Source of the DNA: a bacterium
GTDB lineage: Bacteria; SZUA-79; Acidulodesulfobacterales; Acidulodesulfobacteraceae
Direction of reading: 5' to 3'
Assembly (NCBI GenBank): GCA_021799935.1
Contig: JAJYZM010000026.1
Location: 1-8,980, forward strand
DNA length: 8,980 nucleotides
The notes under the pieces were generated by a model. It made no database searches. It worked only from the letters and a program-made list of their open reading frames with translations, and was not told the DNA's origin. Below, piece by piece: positions 1 to 6,350 of the stretch. How positions within the stretch are numbered: position 1 is the first letter of the stretch; each line of letters begins with the position of its first letter. The position numbers were made by a program, and so were the translations under genes.

Positions 1-1405
1 GGCCGAATACGCCGAATTTACTGTTTGGAATATTATAGTATCCGAATGCGTCGTAGCCATGTTCCGTGTTGTGCTGATATTTAATTAATGTTCCCAAACT
101 TCCTATGAAAGGCGGATAACTAGCGCCATTCGCATTACATACATAAGCGTATGAAGGACTTAATCCGCAAAAGCTTCCCGCATCCTGGCTTATAGAACCT
201 GCGCCGCTTGCGTAACCGCCCGATAAAGCATTTAAGCCGTAGTCTAACTGTAAAGCTATTAATCCCTGAGGATTTTTATAATCGAGTATTGCGGACATTC
301 TCGTAGTAGGATTATCATTTACGCTGTTACCACCAACGCCAGGGTTAAAATCTCCCTCAAAATTATTCGATTGCGACCATGCGTAGTATCCGCTTACGCC
401 GAGGCCGTCAAGATTTGAATCCGCCCCCATTGGATAAAAAGATACTCTTGCCTGAGGCGATTTCTGGTCAACGTCTTCGCCCTGATGGAAGGTTGCGTTA
501 TCAAAAAAACCTGCGTTATAAGCCATATAGATTTTTCCGTTCGCCCTGAACTTACCGGATACGCCGAGACCCGCCTGAGTAGAAGTTACTCCGAGAAAAC
601 CCCACGGGGTTCTTTCCGCGACGTGATAACCCAATAAGCCGTCTTCCCATGCTACCATCGGGGTAGGAAACTGGCCCGCTTTAATGTTTACGGTTAAGCC
701 GTTAGCGTCGTAAACATGGTTAAACTGCAAGAATGCGTACTTAAGCCTGAAATACTCATTGCCGAATGTGGTGCCGGACGAAGAAAGCCATGATGTAGTT
801 GTTCCGGTGCCTGTTCCGTTGCCATACCAATTATTGGTTGTTGTTGTTCCGTTATAATTATTCGACTTATTAATGTTAGGCGTGAGTTTTAAGAACCAGT
901 TGTCCTGATGGTATAAAAATATCAAATACGCCCTGTTCACGTTAAAAGCGTTATAGCCGTTGTTTCCAGGACCCGCCGGATTTTCCTGAAGCTGTAACGC
1001 CGGAGCAAAACCGGTATTAGTGTAATACCCGTAACCCATATAAACCAACGTGCCCAAAGTAATATGTTTCGTCCACGCCGGAAGGGTTTGGCCTTTAACG
1101 GTTTTTAACGAAGCCTCTAGTTTCTTTTCAGTAGCTTTTAAATTCTTAATCTGCTCCGTCGTCTTTTTTGCGTTCGGTTTTAACAGCTGATTAATAACGC
1201 TCTGTCCTACTTCTACTCTTCCCTGTCCAGGCGTTAAAAATATCTCGCCGGTGTTGGGGTTTTCGTAAAGGGCGGCTCCCGATGCGTAAGCCTTCCCTGC
1301 CCCGCTGAACGCAAAGACTAATGCCAGAACTGCGGCCGTTGCAAATATAAATGCCGGCAGCATATTCAATCGCATCGTCTTTTTTGTCTTGTTAATTTCG
1401 CACAT
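1..1405 (-). CDS. Outer-membrane porin, C-terminus cut by window edge
   Basis: An open frame runs from an ATG at 1405 to the window edge, giving 468 codons without a stop. A strong ribosome binding site (GAGGAGG, 1411-1417) lies 5 bases before the ATG. Residues 1-41 form a Sec signal peptide: a basic start, a hydrophobic core near 16-34 and an AYA|S cleavage site. Residues about 75-105 are Lys-rich and helical (KNLKATEKKLEASLKTVKG), a likely periplasmic or trimerisation segment. From about 115 the chain has alternating aromatic and polar residues and Gly/Asn-rich loops typical of beta-barrel strands, including FRLKYAFLQF and VNIKAGQFPTPMVAWEDGLL. The R-x-KYA-x(n)-AGQ-P-P pattern resembles OprO/OprP- or DcaP-like porins. 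The fold is clear but the substrate is not. The neighbouring norZ runs in the same direction but has its own terminator, so this gene should have its own promoter. Confidence 0.85.
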   Translation of the reverse strand, partial: MCEINKTKKTMRLNMLPAFIFATAAVLALVFAFSGAGKAYASGAALYENPNTGEIFLTPGQGRVEVGQSVINQLLKPNAKKTTEQIKNLKATEKKLEASLKTVKGQTLPAWTKHITLGTLVYMGYGYYTNTGFAPALQLQENPAGPGNNGYNAFNVNRAYLIFLYHQDNWFLKLTPNINKSNNYNGTTTTNNWYGNGTGTGTTTSWLSSSGTTFGNEYFRLKYAFLQFNHVYDANGLTVNIKAGQFPTPMVAWEDGLLGYHVAERTPWGFLGVTSTQAGLGVSGKFRANGKIYMAYNAGFFDNATFHQGEDVDQKSPQARVSFYPMGADSNLDGLGVSGYYAWSQSNNFEGDFNPGVGGNSVNDNPTTRMSAILDYKNPQGLIALQLDYGLNALSGGYASGAGSISQDAGSFCGLSPSYAYVCNANGASYPPFIGSLGTLIKYQHNTEHGYDAFGYYNIPNSKFGVFG

Positions 1406-1523
1406 AACTTCCTCCTCTCTTTTAGTTTGGTTTGCTTTATTTATATATTTATATAAGTTAAGGCAAGCAAAATATAAACAATAATCCAAAAATTTACTTA
1501 TAATATATTAGACTATTCCTTTA

Positions 1524-1800
1524 ATGATTTTATCACTAAAATTAAAAATAACAACTAAAAAAATTACATCGTTCGGCGATATATTCTTATGCGGCATTGA
1601 AAAAGCATGCCTTTTTCAGCAGAAAAATATGATTTTAATAGCCGATTTTATTAAAAAATTAGGCCTTGAAGAAAGTTTGGATTCTTTTTCTCCTATTCCG
1701 GGAAGCGACAGAGTATATAAACCCTACCGTAAATATTATCTTTAATCTCTTCATATTTCGCTTTCATATTATTCTAACAAACGAATGTTACAAGATTATT
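1524..1800 (+). pseudogene. Decayed N-terminal fragment of an IS1380-like transposase
   Basis: The frame from 1524 begins with KITSFGD and continues IADFIKKLGLEESLDSFSPI and PGSDRVYKP. This matches the pattern I know from the N-terminus of IS1380-type DDE transposases (ITxxGGLxLxxEFLKKLGL, then PGSNRGYKPSE). After YKP the frame ends at 1745, but the next frame continues plausibly from the same point (PTVNIIFNLFIF, from about 1703), which marks a frameshift. About 17-19 residues (DIFLCGIEKACLFQQKNM) interrupt the usual ITSFGGxxLIADF path; they coincide with a palindrome at 1598-1618. No catalytic DDE region follows, and similarity fades after about 1780. No convincing terminal inverted repeats were found. 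It is a non-functional relic; the family is assigned from memory of the motif, so its exact identity is moderate. Confidence 0.55.
1598..1618. repeat. 21-bp palindrome inside the transposase relic
   Basis: Arms TGAAAAA (1598-1604) and TTTTTCA (1612-1618) flank GCATGCC, itself almost self-complementary. The palindrome lies in the extra residues that break up the transposase motif, so it may be part of a small insertion of about 55 bp. It could instead be chance in AT-rich DNA. Confidence 0.4.
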
Positions 1801-1912
1801 ACAATTATGTTAAATTTTCGTAACAATATTATTGAAGGAGCTATTTTACAATTTAATTTTAAATATAAAAATGCATCAGGGGGAATCCGCATAAAACGAA
1901 TTTCAATAAAAT

Positions 1913-1987
1913 AAAAAACGCCGCTTTATTTATTATATTATCGTCCGGGGGGTGCCGGCTGAACGATAAAAATAAAATAAAGCGGCG
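1913..1987 (-). terminator. Intrinsic terminator of norZ
   Basis: On the minus strand a long imperfect hairpin has outer arms CGCCGCTTTATTT and AAATAAAGCGGCG (plus-strand ends at 1919 and 1987), with further pairing inward through an ATCG/CGAT block and CCGG. It is followed directly by six T (1918-1913). It lies 24 bases beyond the norZ stop. The T tract exists only on the minus strand, so it serves norZ. The loop contains a run of six C in the RNA, a feature shared with the cydB terminator. Confidence 0.8.
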
Positions 1988-2010
1988 AAAAAGGTTAAGT
2001 GCCCTGCCTT

Positions 2011-4290
2011 TTATTCTTCTGCCGATTTTTTAACCTGCAAAAGTTTTTTCGTTATATCTATGAAAAGAACCAGAACGCCTATGCTGAAAATTATATCTCC
2101 GGGAACTCTCAACCACAGCCACAGGTCGGTCTTGTCGTAAAAATAGATGCTTCTCGAATACCAGTAGCCGTGTTTAATCGAAGCCGCGAACTGCATAAAG
2201 CCTTCCGGCAGGAAATTAAAGATAACCCATAAAATCATGCCTACGTTAAAGCACCATAGGGCAACTCTTCCTGCGCCTTCCGTCCATTTGGAAGGTTCGA
2301 CTATCATCCTTAAGACATAATAGGACAATGCGATGCCCAGAAGACCGAAAACTCCGAATAAAGCAGTGTGCCCATGGTTTATCGTTAAATACTGGCCATG
2401 TTCGTAATAGTTCATTAACGGAGTATTGATTAATGCGCCGAAAACGCCTGCCCCGATAAAGTTCCAAAACGTAGAAGCCTCTAAATATTTAAACGATAAA
2501 TCCTGCGGAAACGCTTTGCCGGCTTTTACAAGGATATTTTTCTCGTAAACCGCCTGCATAGTTAAAAGCAGCAGGGGAATAACCTCGAGGAACGAGAACA
2601 TAGAGCCGAGCGCAATCCAGATAGACGCGTCGCCTATGAAATAAAAATGATGCCCCGTTCCGATAATGCCGCCCAAGAATATAAGAATTATCTCAAGAAG
2701 CAGGGTATTTTCTATAGTCGTTCTTTTCACGAGACCCTGCGAAAGGAAGAAATAGCCTATAACCGCAACGGCAAAGAATTCAAAGGTTCCTTCGACCCAT
2801 AGATGAACGACCCACCATCTCCAGAAATCCGTTATAGTCCAATTTTTGAGAATCCACGCAAGCGGAAACATTCCGAATACGTACATCAAACCTATAGTAA
2901 CGGCGCTTATTAAAAACAGTCTTTCGACGCTCCATTTATCGGTATTTTTTATGAAATGAGGCCTTAGCGCCCTGTAAAGTATTACCACCCACAGCAGTAA
3001 GCCTACGAATACGATAATCTGATTGAGCCTTCCCAACTGCAGATATTCAAGCCCCTGATTGCCGAGGAAAAACCATAAGCCCTTATGAAAATAGCCTTTG
3101 GCTCCCAGATACATTCCTACAAGAGCCGCAACTCCGTCGATTAATAATGCCCACCAGAGAAAATCGATAAAAAACGACTGCCATTTTGCTTCTTTTCCGC
3201 CGCCTATATATTTAGAAACGAATATACCGGCGCCGAGCCATGTCGAAGCGATAAATAAAATCGCAAGCTGAATATGCCACGACTTAACGATATTAAACGG
3301 CAGAGCGGTAAGAGTATGAATTCCGAAAAACGACGCTCTTTCCGCATAATAATGCGCCAGAAGCATACCCGCTATAATCTGCAAACCGAGCAGGAAAACG
3401 CCTAAGAAAAAGAATTTGGCGGATTTTTTCATCGAATGGGTAATTTTAAAATTATCCAGGTCCACCATCGGTTTCCAGTTTTCGAGCATTGCGGGAGCTT
3501 CCTGCCAGCCCGGAGAAATATAGTTAAGGAAAAACCATATGACGAGACCCGCAAGGGCGATAAAAGTCGCCAGAGATGCAAAAGTCCACGTATAAAGATA
3601 AGTCGGCGGAGTATTGCCCGCGCCTCTGCTGTATGGCCAGTTGTTGGTATAGGTATGATTAACTCCCGGCCTTAACGTCTCGGCGCTCCACGCCGCCCAC
3701 GAATAAAATTCCACTATCCTTTTTATATCCTGTTTGGAAGGCACCAGATTTTTTCCTATTCCGAGGTTCCGGTCGCCTTTTGTGTAAAGATTTTCGATTC
3801 TCTTTTGAATCTTCCCCAAAGCATATATCTCGCCGGGCGTGTAAGTCAAAAGTCTGCCTGCCTGAGAAAATCTGTTTTTCTTTATTTTAGATATTACGAG
3901 AGATTTTATATAAACCCGGTCTCTCGGCGAGAGTTGAGCGTAAGGCTTCTTATAAAGCTTCTGCGCCTCGAAGTCTCTATAGTACTTAACTTCCCTGTGA
4001 ATATACTGGTCTGTAAAGTCCTGCCCGAAATATGCGCCGTTGCCGTAAATAGAGCCGTAGTCCATAAGGTCGAATTCCTGAAACCTCGCCTTTCCGGCAA
4101 CGATATCTTTTCCGGTAAAGACGGTCTTGCCTTTTTGGGTTACTACCTGCGCCGGAATAGGCGGCGCGCCGTAATATACCTTGAACGTTCCGTAAACCAA
4201 CAGAACGACAAGGAATATAATCGTAAGCGATAACGTAATTTTTAAAAATTTGTTTACCGCTTTTTCGTCATAATAAATGCTTTTTTCCAT
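2011..4290 (-). CDS. norZ: Quinol-dependent nitric oxide reductase (qNor)
   Basis: This 759-residue, single-chain, membrane-bound enzyme reduces two NO to N2O with electrons from quinol. I chose the ATG at 4290 because AGAGGA (4297-4302) sits 6 bases before it; the earlier in-frame ATG at 4308 would put that site inside the gene. In this numbering, helix 1 is at about 18-36. A long periplasmic extension (about 37-228) follows, corresponding to the NorC-like fused part of qNor, with no CxxCH heme motif. The NorB-like multi-helix core comes next. Visible ligands are His339 (SWHIQLA, low-spin heme b), His496 with Glu500 and Glu504 (HLWVEGTFE), His547-His548 (GTGHHFYFIG) for FeB, and His639/His641 (NHGHTALFG) for hemes b3 and b. 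All canonical residues are present and the length is normal. It follows the cytochrome c gene by 61 bases, probably as one operon under the divergent Crp/Fnr-type promoter. Confidence 0.95.
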   Translation of the reverse strand: MEKSIYYDEKAVNKFLKITLSLTIIFLVVLLVYGTFKVYYGAPPIPAQVVTQKGKTVFTGKDIVAGKARFQEFDLMDYGSIYGNGAYFGQDFTDQYIHREVKYYRDFEAQKLYKKPYAQLSPRDRVYIKSLVISKIKKNRFSQAGRLLTYTPGEIYALGKIQKRIENLYTKGDRNLGIGKNLVPSKQDIKRIVEFYSWAAWSAETLRPGVNHTYTNNWPYSRGAGNTPPTYLYTWTFASLATFIALAGLVIWFFLNYISPGWQEAPAMLENWKPMVDLDNFKITHSMKKSAKFFFLGVFLLGLQIIAGMLLAHYYAERASFFGIHTLTALPFNIVKSWHIQLAILFIASTWLGAGIFVSKYIGGGKEAKWQSFFIDFLWWALLIDGVAALVGMYLGAKGYFHKGLWFFLGNQGLEYLQLGRLNQIIVFVGLLLWVVILYRALRPHFIKNTDKWSVERLFLISAVTIGLMYVFGMFPLAWILKNWTITDFWRWWVVHLWVEGTFEFFAVAVIGYFFLSQGLVKRTTIENTLLLEIILIFLGGIIGTGHHFYFIGDASIWIALGSMFSFLEVIPLLLLTMQAVYEKNILVKAGKAFPQDLSFKYLEASTFWNFIGAGVFGALINTPLMNYYEHGQYLTINHGHTALFGVFGLLGIALSYYVLRMIVEPSKWTEGAGRVALWCFNVGMILWVIFNFLPEGFMQFAASIKHGYWYSRSIYFYDKTDLWLWLRVPGDIIFSIGVLVLFIDITKKLLQVKKSAEE

Positions 4291-4296
4291 AAACTT

Positions 4297-4302
4297 TCCT
4301 CT
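4297..4302 (-). promoter_or_regulatory. Ribosome binding site deciding the norZ start
   Basis: AGAGGA on the minus strand, 6 bases before the ATG at 4290. It overlaps the codons that would follow the alternative ATG at 4308, so the shorter product is favoured. Confidence 0.7.
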
Positions 4303-4351
4303 TTTCATTTATTACAGTTAATTAAAATAAATTAAATCTAACCGCGAACCG

Positions 4352-4820
4352 TTAAATATTTTCACTCCTTTTATCGTCGTTTGCTTTTTTATTTTTCATT
4401 TTATTTTGAATATCCTGCGCCTTTTTTAATTCCGCCGTTATGATTTTTCTGTCTTCTCTGTTTAAATGGTTGAACAATAATACAAAATACATTGTTCCGG
4501 TAGGATTTTTCAGGAAACCGTTTACGTTCTCCTTGTAAACTTTTTTTACGTCGGAATAGGCGCCTGAAAGGTCTTGGCCGACATGCCCTCCCTTAACATC
4601 TAATGCTCTTATATTATGGCATCTGACGCACCCTAATTTATAAAATATCTTTTTTTCCTGCCGGAGCGATAACTTTTTTAGAATTTAATCCGATTCCGTC
4701 GGATGTCCTCAAAGAATAATATAATTCTATAAAAGACAGCGAAATGATAATAATCAATCCTGCTATTGCAGGCGCCCATACCGCCATAAATCTTTTGTCG
4801 AATTTCGGTAGAATCGCCAT
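4352..4820 (-). pseudogene. Membrane-anchored monoheme cytochrome c, frame broken at an A7 run
   Basis: The frame from the ATG at 4820 encodes 60 residues with one transmembrane anchor (about 13-35) and stops at 4638. The second part lies in another frame and runs to a stop at 4352-4354. It holds a heme c site CVRCH (4616-4630), then GGHVGQDLSGAY and a likely axial Met in NPTGTM. In the second frame a TAA lies shortly before the heme motif with no ATG, GTG or TTG between, so the heme domain cannot start by itself. Dropping one base from the seven-A run (4656-4650) joins them as PAGKKIFYKLGCVRCH, giving about 155 residues, close to the size of NorC-type anchored cytochromes. The C-terminus is rich in Lys and Asn. 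It precedes norZ and could pass electrons to a reductase, although qNor does not require a cytochrome. No clear ribosome binding site precedes 4820. Sequencing error, true mutation and slippage on the A run all remain possible. Confidence 0.75.
4650..4656 (-). other. Seven-A homopolymer at the cytochrome frameshift
   Basis: This is the only place where losing one base reconnects the transmembrane anchor to the CVRCH heme domain with a natural sequence (GKKIFYKLGC). Homopolymers of this length are sites of sequencing indels, phase variation and polymerase slippage. Confidence 0.65.
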
Positions 4821-4862
4821 AATAAATTAAAAAATTAAAATAAATTATTTCAAGTTTATTAA

Positions 4863-4904
4863 ATTATAAAAAATTTTAAAAATTAAACGTTATGACTTTT
4901 GTCA
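4863..4904 (-). promoter_or_regulatory. Promoter of cytochrome c-norZ with Crp/Fnr-type operator
   Basis: The operator TGAC-TTTT-GTCA (4893-4904) is a perfect palindrome of the Crp/Fnr-superfamily type (FNR TTGAT-N4-ATCAA; NnrR-like TTGNC-N4-GNCAA). A consensus -10 TATAAT lies on the minus strand at 4868-4863. A start about 7 bases beyond it, near 4857, puts the operator centre (4898.5) at -41.5, the class II activator position. This leaves a leader of about 36 bases to the ATG at 4820. Confidence 0.65.
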
Positions 4905-4943
4905 CATTTTTATTTTTTATAAAATTATTTTATTTTATTAATG

Positions 4944-4984
4944 TGACAAAAATCATATATTAAACGTTTAAGATTAGGGATAAT
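4944..4984 (+). promoter_or_regulatory. Promoter of ric with Crp/Fnr-type operator
   Basis: The operator TGAC-AAAA-ATCA (4944-4955) is followed by a -10 hexamer GATAAT (4979-4984). A predicted start near 4991 puts the operator centre (4949.5) at -41.5. The operator lies in an inverted partial copy of the sequence around the opposite operator: both share a 12-base TTTTGTCACATT block and an AACGTT motif. No good -35 box is visible, as expected for an activator-dependent promoter. Confidence 0.65.
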
Positions 4985-5039
4985 AGAACTATAGGTTAAA
5001 AAATAATAACGCAAATTTAAAATTAGAGGAGAAATATAA

Positions 5040-5723
5040 ATGGAAACCGATGAGGATATTTTACTTTTAAAGAGCGTAGGCGAAATTGCTACGGAAAATC
5101 CGGAAAAAATCGGGGTATTTAAAAAATACGGCGTGGATTTTTGCTGCGGCGGTTCAAAAACGTTAAAAGATGTATGCGAAGAATCCGGCATAGACCGGCT
5201 GCTAATAGTCGATGAATTAAAAAGTCCTTCGGCGGTGGAAAACGACGATAATTACTCGTTAAGTAAAAAAGCGAACGACTGGGACGTTAATTTTTTAATA
5301 GACTATATAGTTAATATACACCATACGTTTTTACGGGTTCATATTCCGGAGGCCGAAGGTTATGTCGAAAAAATTGCAAACGTCCACGGAAAGGGACACC
5401 CGGAACTCCTTAAAATAAGGGAGCTTTTTACTAAAATGTCGCAGGCTATGTTCCTTCATTTAGACAAAGAAGAAGAAGGGCTCCTGAGCGATATAAAAGC
5501 CGGAAAAACCGAAAACATAAAACAAGAAATTGAAGATGCGCTGTATTACCATGAATACGTAGGGCATATTCTGAAAGAGATGCTTTTTTTAAGCTCCGGC
5601 TATTCGGTTCCTAAAGACGCCTGCGCTTCTTATAAGCATGCATACGAACTGCTGAAGAATATTTCAGACGATATAATGATTCACGTTCACATGGAAAACA
5701 ATATTCTTTTTAAAAAAATCTAA
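5040..5723 (+). CDS. ric: RIC (YtfE/ScdA) di-iron iron-sulfur cluster repair protein
   Basis: This 227-residue cytoplasmic protein repairs iron-sulfur clusters damaged by NO or oxidants; in the family a non-heme di-iron centre is the active site. AGAGGAG (5025-5031) lies 8 bases before the ATG. Residues about 10-60 are the ScdA_N domain with the hallmark GVFKKYGVDFCCGG (Cys35-Cys36). Residues about 80-227 are a hemerythrin-like four-helix bundle. Likely iron ligands are His94 or His95, His140 with Glu144 (HLDKE), His171 and His215 with Glu219 (HVHMENN), matching the spacing of E. coli YtfE His129/Glu133 and His204/Glu208. The length is close to the usual 220. It is divergent from cytochrome c-norZ and shares a symmetrical Crp/Fnr-type control region with them, so NO control is likely. 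It converges on rrf2 with 9 bases between the stop codons. Confidence 0.95.
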   Translation: METDEDILLLKSVGEIATENPEKIGVFKKYGVDFCCGGSKTLKDVCEESGIDRLLIVDELKSPSAVENDDNYSLSKKANDWDVNFLIDYIVNIHHTFLRVHIPEAEGYVEKIANVHGKGHPELLKIRELFTKMSQAMFLHLDKEEEGLLSDIKAGKTENIKQEIEDALYYHEYVGHILKEMLFLSSGYSVPKDACASYKHAYELLKNISDDIMIHVHMENNILFKKI

Positions 5724-5732
5724 GCGCCTTTT

Positions 5733-6167
5733 TTATTGCACGGCTTCCGGTAACATATTCCCTTTTTTATCGGCTGCAAAATCGGCGATGGAATAAGAGC
5801 TTAGGGCTTTCGTCAGCATTTTTTGAATATCGAGCCACATAAAATGCACGTCGCAATTGCCTACGTTCCGGCAGGAAGATTTATTAACCACGCATCTGTT
5901 CAGAACGATAGGCCCGTCTATAATTTCTACCACCATTTTTATTGTAATATCCTCGGGGCGGGCGTTAAACGTAAATCCGCCTTTAGTTCCGATAAAAGAA
6001 TGGACAAGACCGCTTTTAGCGAGCGTTTGAAATATTTTCGACATAAAAGAAGCCGGCGAATTCGTGTTTTTAGCTATATCTTTTACGAAACATACCGCCC
6101 CTGCAGGCTTTTTTGCCATATATACCAGTCCCCGTATCGCGTAATCGCTGGCTCTTGAAATATTCAT
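5733..6167 (-). CDS. Rrf2-family transcriptional regulator, probable Fe-S sensor
   Basis: This 144-residue winged-helix regulator belongs to the Rrf2 family (IscR, NsrR, RsrR). The start at 6167 has AGAGGTG just upstream. The N-terminal opening (SRASDYAIRGLVYMA), the recognition-helix region (SPASFMSKIFQTLAKSGLV) and the wing (GTKGGF) are typical. Cys92, Cys99 and Cys105 are the expected cluster ligands, but the spacing is C-x6-C-x5-C, one residue longer between the first two than the x5/x5 of IscR. Asp8 (fourth ligand in some NsrR proteins) and His108 (at the position of the IscR His ligand) are both present. The NO-defence neighbours favour an NO or cluster-status sensor, but NsrR cannot be told from IscR-like by reading alone. 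A near-perfect palindrome overlaps its own promoter, suggesting autoregulation. Confidence 0.9.
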   Translation of the reverse strand: MNISRASDYAIRGLVYMAKKPAGAVCFVKDIAKNTNSPASFMSKIFQTLAKSGLVHSFIGTKGGFTFNARPEDITIKMVVEIIDGPIVLNRCVVNKSSCRNVGNCDVHFMWLDIQKMLTKALSSYSIADFAADKKGNMLPEAVQ

Positions 6168-6184
6168 ATAAACACCTCTAATTG

Positions 6185-6199
6185 AGATAAAATTTGTCT
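6185..6199. promoter_or_regulatory. Candidate Rrf2 operator
   Basis: A 15-bp near-perfect palindrome, AGATAAA-A-TTTGTCT, has one mismatched pair. It lies 18 bases before the rrf2 ATG and overlaps the predicted -10 and start point. Similar half-sites, AAGACATATTT (6248-6258) and AAGATATACTT (6277-6287), flank or overlap the promoter of the divergent gene, so one regulator may control both. Confidence 0.45.
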
Positions 6200-6226
6200 T
6201 ATATTTTATTATATATTAAACGGCAA
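6198..6226 (-). promoter_or_regulatory. Putative rrf2 promoter
   Basis: On the minus strand TTGCCG (6226-6221) is followed after 17 bases by TATAAG (6203-6198). The -35 box lies inside the first copy of the 35-bp direct repeat. In AT-rich DNA other -10-like hexamers are available (TATAAT at 6213-6208), so this is tentative. Confidence 0.4.
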
Positions 6227-6250
6227 AAAAATGCCCTATAAAAAATTAAG
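6216..6250. repeat. 35-bp direct repeat, copy 1
   Basis: Identical over 35 bases to 8148-8182 and in the same orientation. It starts TTAAACGGCA and ends AAAAATTAAG. Copy 2 forms one arm and the T tract of the cydB terminator; copy 1 has no partner arm and so is half of that structure. The two copies bracket the Gln/Asn repeat gene and the beta-barrel gene. Confidence 0.9.
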
Positions 6251-6257
6251 ACATATT

Positions 6258-6286
6258 TTGACTTATTTTTATTATTAAGATATACT
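6258..6286 (+). promoter_or_regulatory. Sigma-70-like promoter of the Gln/Asn repeat gene
   Basis: TTGACT (6258-6263) and TATACT (6281-6286) are separated by exactly 17 bases, giving a start near 6293. Each hexamer differs from consensus at one position, so this is the strongest sigma-70 promoter in the window. Confidence 0.65.
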
Positions 6287-6350
6287 TTAATCAAAAAGTA
6301 TAATTATAATAAGCAGTTAATTTAAAATGGAAAATCGGAGGAAAAAGATT

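Larger units (their letters stand above)
1406..2010. other. Intergenic region with IS relic and no intact gene
   Basis: From 1406 to about 1520 the sequence is very AT-rich and must hold the porin promoter, but several equally weak hexamer pairs compete and none is called. About 1524-1800 is the transposase relic. From 1800 to 1912 I see nothing beyond AT-rich sequence with no motif-bearing frame. The norZ terminator occupies 1913-1987. Confidence 0.6.

Noticed and set aside
1746..1914. A small protein gene in the second frame of the IS relic.
   Set aside because: It has no ribosome binding site or recognisable motif, and its beginning reads as the frameshifted continuation of the transposase.
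3436..4233. Plus-strand open frames opposite norZ (for example 3805-4233).
   Set aside because: They are antisense to a fully conserved gene, have no family motifs and no fitting ribosome binding sites.
2011..4290. The NO reductase could be an NO dismutase (Nod), a close relative that makes O2 and N2.
   Set aside because: Nod proteins have changed FeB ligands and lack the key glutamates. Here His496, His547, His548, Glu500 and Glu504 are all present, so ordinary qNor is favoured.
5715..5745. Bidirectional terminator between ric and rrf2.
   Set aside because: There are A and T runs on the two sides of the stop codons, but no GC-rich stem, so it could not be supported as a hairpin terminator.
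6221..6234. A GGCA/TGCC mini-hairpin as a separate terminator or riboswitch upstream of rrf2.
   Set aside because: The four-pair stem is too weak, and it is explained as part of the 35-bp repeat.
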